Shown here piece by piece: positions 39,671 to 39,963 of a DNA stretch of 39,963 nt. Location of the stretch: assembly GCA_007131295.1 (NCBI GenBank), contig SLQW01000028.1:1-39963 (forward strand). The letters run 5' to 3'. The DNA is from Pseudomonadales bacterium. GTDB lineage: Bacteria; Pseudomonadota; Gammaproteobacteria; Pseudomonadales; Azotimanducaceae. The translations under genes and the position numbers were made by a program. The notes under the pieces were generated by a model that saw only the letters and a list, made by a program, of their open reading frames with translations, had not been told where the DNA came from and searched no databases. The first letter of the stretch is position 1, and the number at the start of each line of letters is the position of its first letter.

Positions 39671-39963
39671 ATGGGTTTTGCCCTGTCCGACATGCAGTTG
39701 ACCAGTTCCGCGTTCGAGCCGGGCGGCGCCATTCCCAAACGCCATTCCGGAGAGGCTGAGGATACGTCGCCGCCCCTGGCCTGGACCGCCGTTCCTGACG
39801 GTACAAAAGCCTTCGCGGTCATCTGTCATGATCCCGATGCGCCGCTGATCAAGGGCGACAAGTACGGTTTCGTGCACTGGGTGCTCTACAACATCCCCGC
39901 TTCCGCCACTGCACTGGAGGAGGGTACGACCCAATTCACGCAGGGCAGCAACGACTTCGGCAA
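39671..39963 (+). CDS. PEBP family (YbhB/YbcL, Raf kinase inhibitor-like) protein, partial
   Basis: The reading frame from ATG 39671 stays open to the window edge (97 codons). It has the phosphatidylethanolamine-binding motif DPDAP, followed by GFVHWVLYNIP, and earlier PPLAWTAVPDGTKAFAVICHD. GAGGAGG about six bases upstream supports the start. No signal peptide is visible, so a cytoplasmic form is likely. Its bacterial function is not settled; it lies 78 bases after the Nudix gene. Confidence 0.9.
   Translation, partial: MGFALSDMQLTSSAFEPGGAIPKRHSGEAEDTSPPLAWTAVPDGTKAFAVICHDPDAPLIKGDKYGFVHWVLYNIPASATALEEGTTQFTQGSNDFG

Noticed and set aside
1-39963. tRNA, rRNA, CRISPR, insertion sequence or prophage
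   Set aside because: No cloverleaf-like, array-like, transposase or integrase sequence was seen in reading both strands; short RNAs without a strong signature could be missed.

Overview
The window is a G+C-rich stretch of a bacterial chromosome, densely packed with genes on both strands. No phage, insertion sequence, CRISPR array, rRNA or tRNA gene was recognised. The gene content points to a free-living, aerobic, probably marine or halotolerant gammaproteobacterium: a FAN1-type VRR-NUC nuclease, CsrA, a BCCT osmolyte transporter, a wax ester/diacylglycerol synthase, a GldA/GldF/GldG-like ABC system, and a two-component pair resembling the 'proteobacterial dedicated sortase' regulators. The taxonomic placement is an inference from gene families, not from a marker gene.

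Left part (1-16000). A partial MFS transporter (-), a BCCT transporter (+) and a PQQ-type sugar dehydrogenase (-) are followed by a small membrane protein and an HpcH/HpaI-type aldolase (+). A tightly coupled minus-strand operon then runs fumarase class II, hybrid histidine kinase, GSA-aminomutase-like aminotransferase, class III CoA-transferase; three of its starts are GTG, GTG and TTG lying in or next to the previous stop codon. Upstream of it on the same strand is an ABC operon (ATPase, permease, GldG-like auxiliary protein) whose last gene is a short-chain dehydrogenase homologue lacking the usual catalytic Ser/Tyr/Lys.

Centre (16000-26600). csrA and a wax ester/diacylglycerol acyltransferase are separated by a good sigma-54 promoter. 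A hypothetical gene faces back toward the acyltransferase. Then comes a DNA-repair pair: a FAN1 nuclease overlapping (ATGA) an XPD/DinG-like Fe-S helicase with an N-terminal PD-(D/E)XK nuclease domain. The helicase frame continues 239 nt into the pyruvate kinase gene. A TauE/SafE permease and a malonyl-CoA-synthetase-like enzyme follow.

Right part (26600-39963). A membrane Ser/Thr kinase and a dual-FHA tail-anchored protein form a probable phospho-signalling pair, followed by a metallo-beta-lactamase-fold hydrolase with its own sigma-70 promoter. A minus-strand operon holds a response regulator, a histidine kinase with a sugar-binding-like sensor domain, a short-chain dehydrogenase and a Fe-S uracil-DNA glycosylase; no sortase gene lies near it. 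Next are an iron-containing alcohol dehydrogenase, a small PAS-plus-DHp protein without an ATPase domain, a sirtuin, a TIGR01777-type epimerase, a Nudix hydrolase and the start of a PEBP-family gene. The best candidates for new biology are the FAN1/Fe-S helicase operon, the fumarase-kinase-aminotransferase-CoA-transferase operon, the orphan sortase-type two-component system, and the sigma-54/CsrA setting of the storage-lipid gene.
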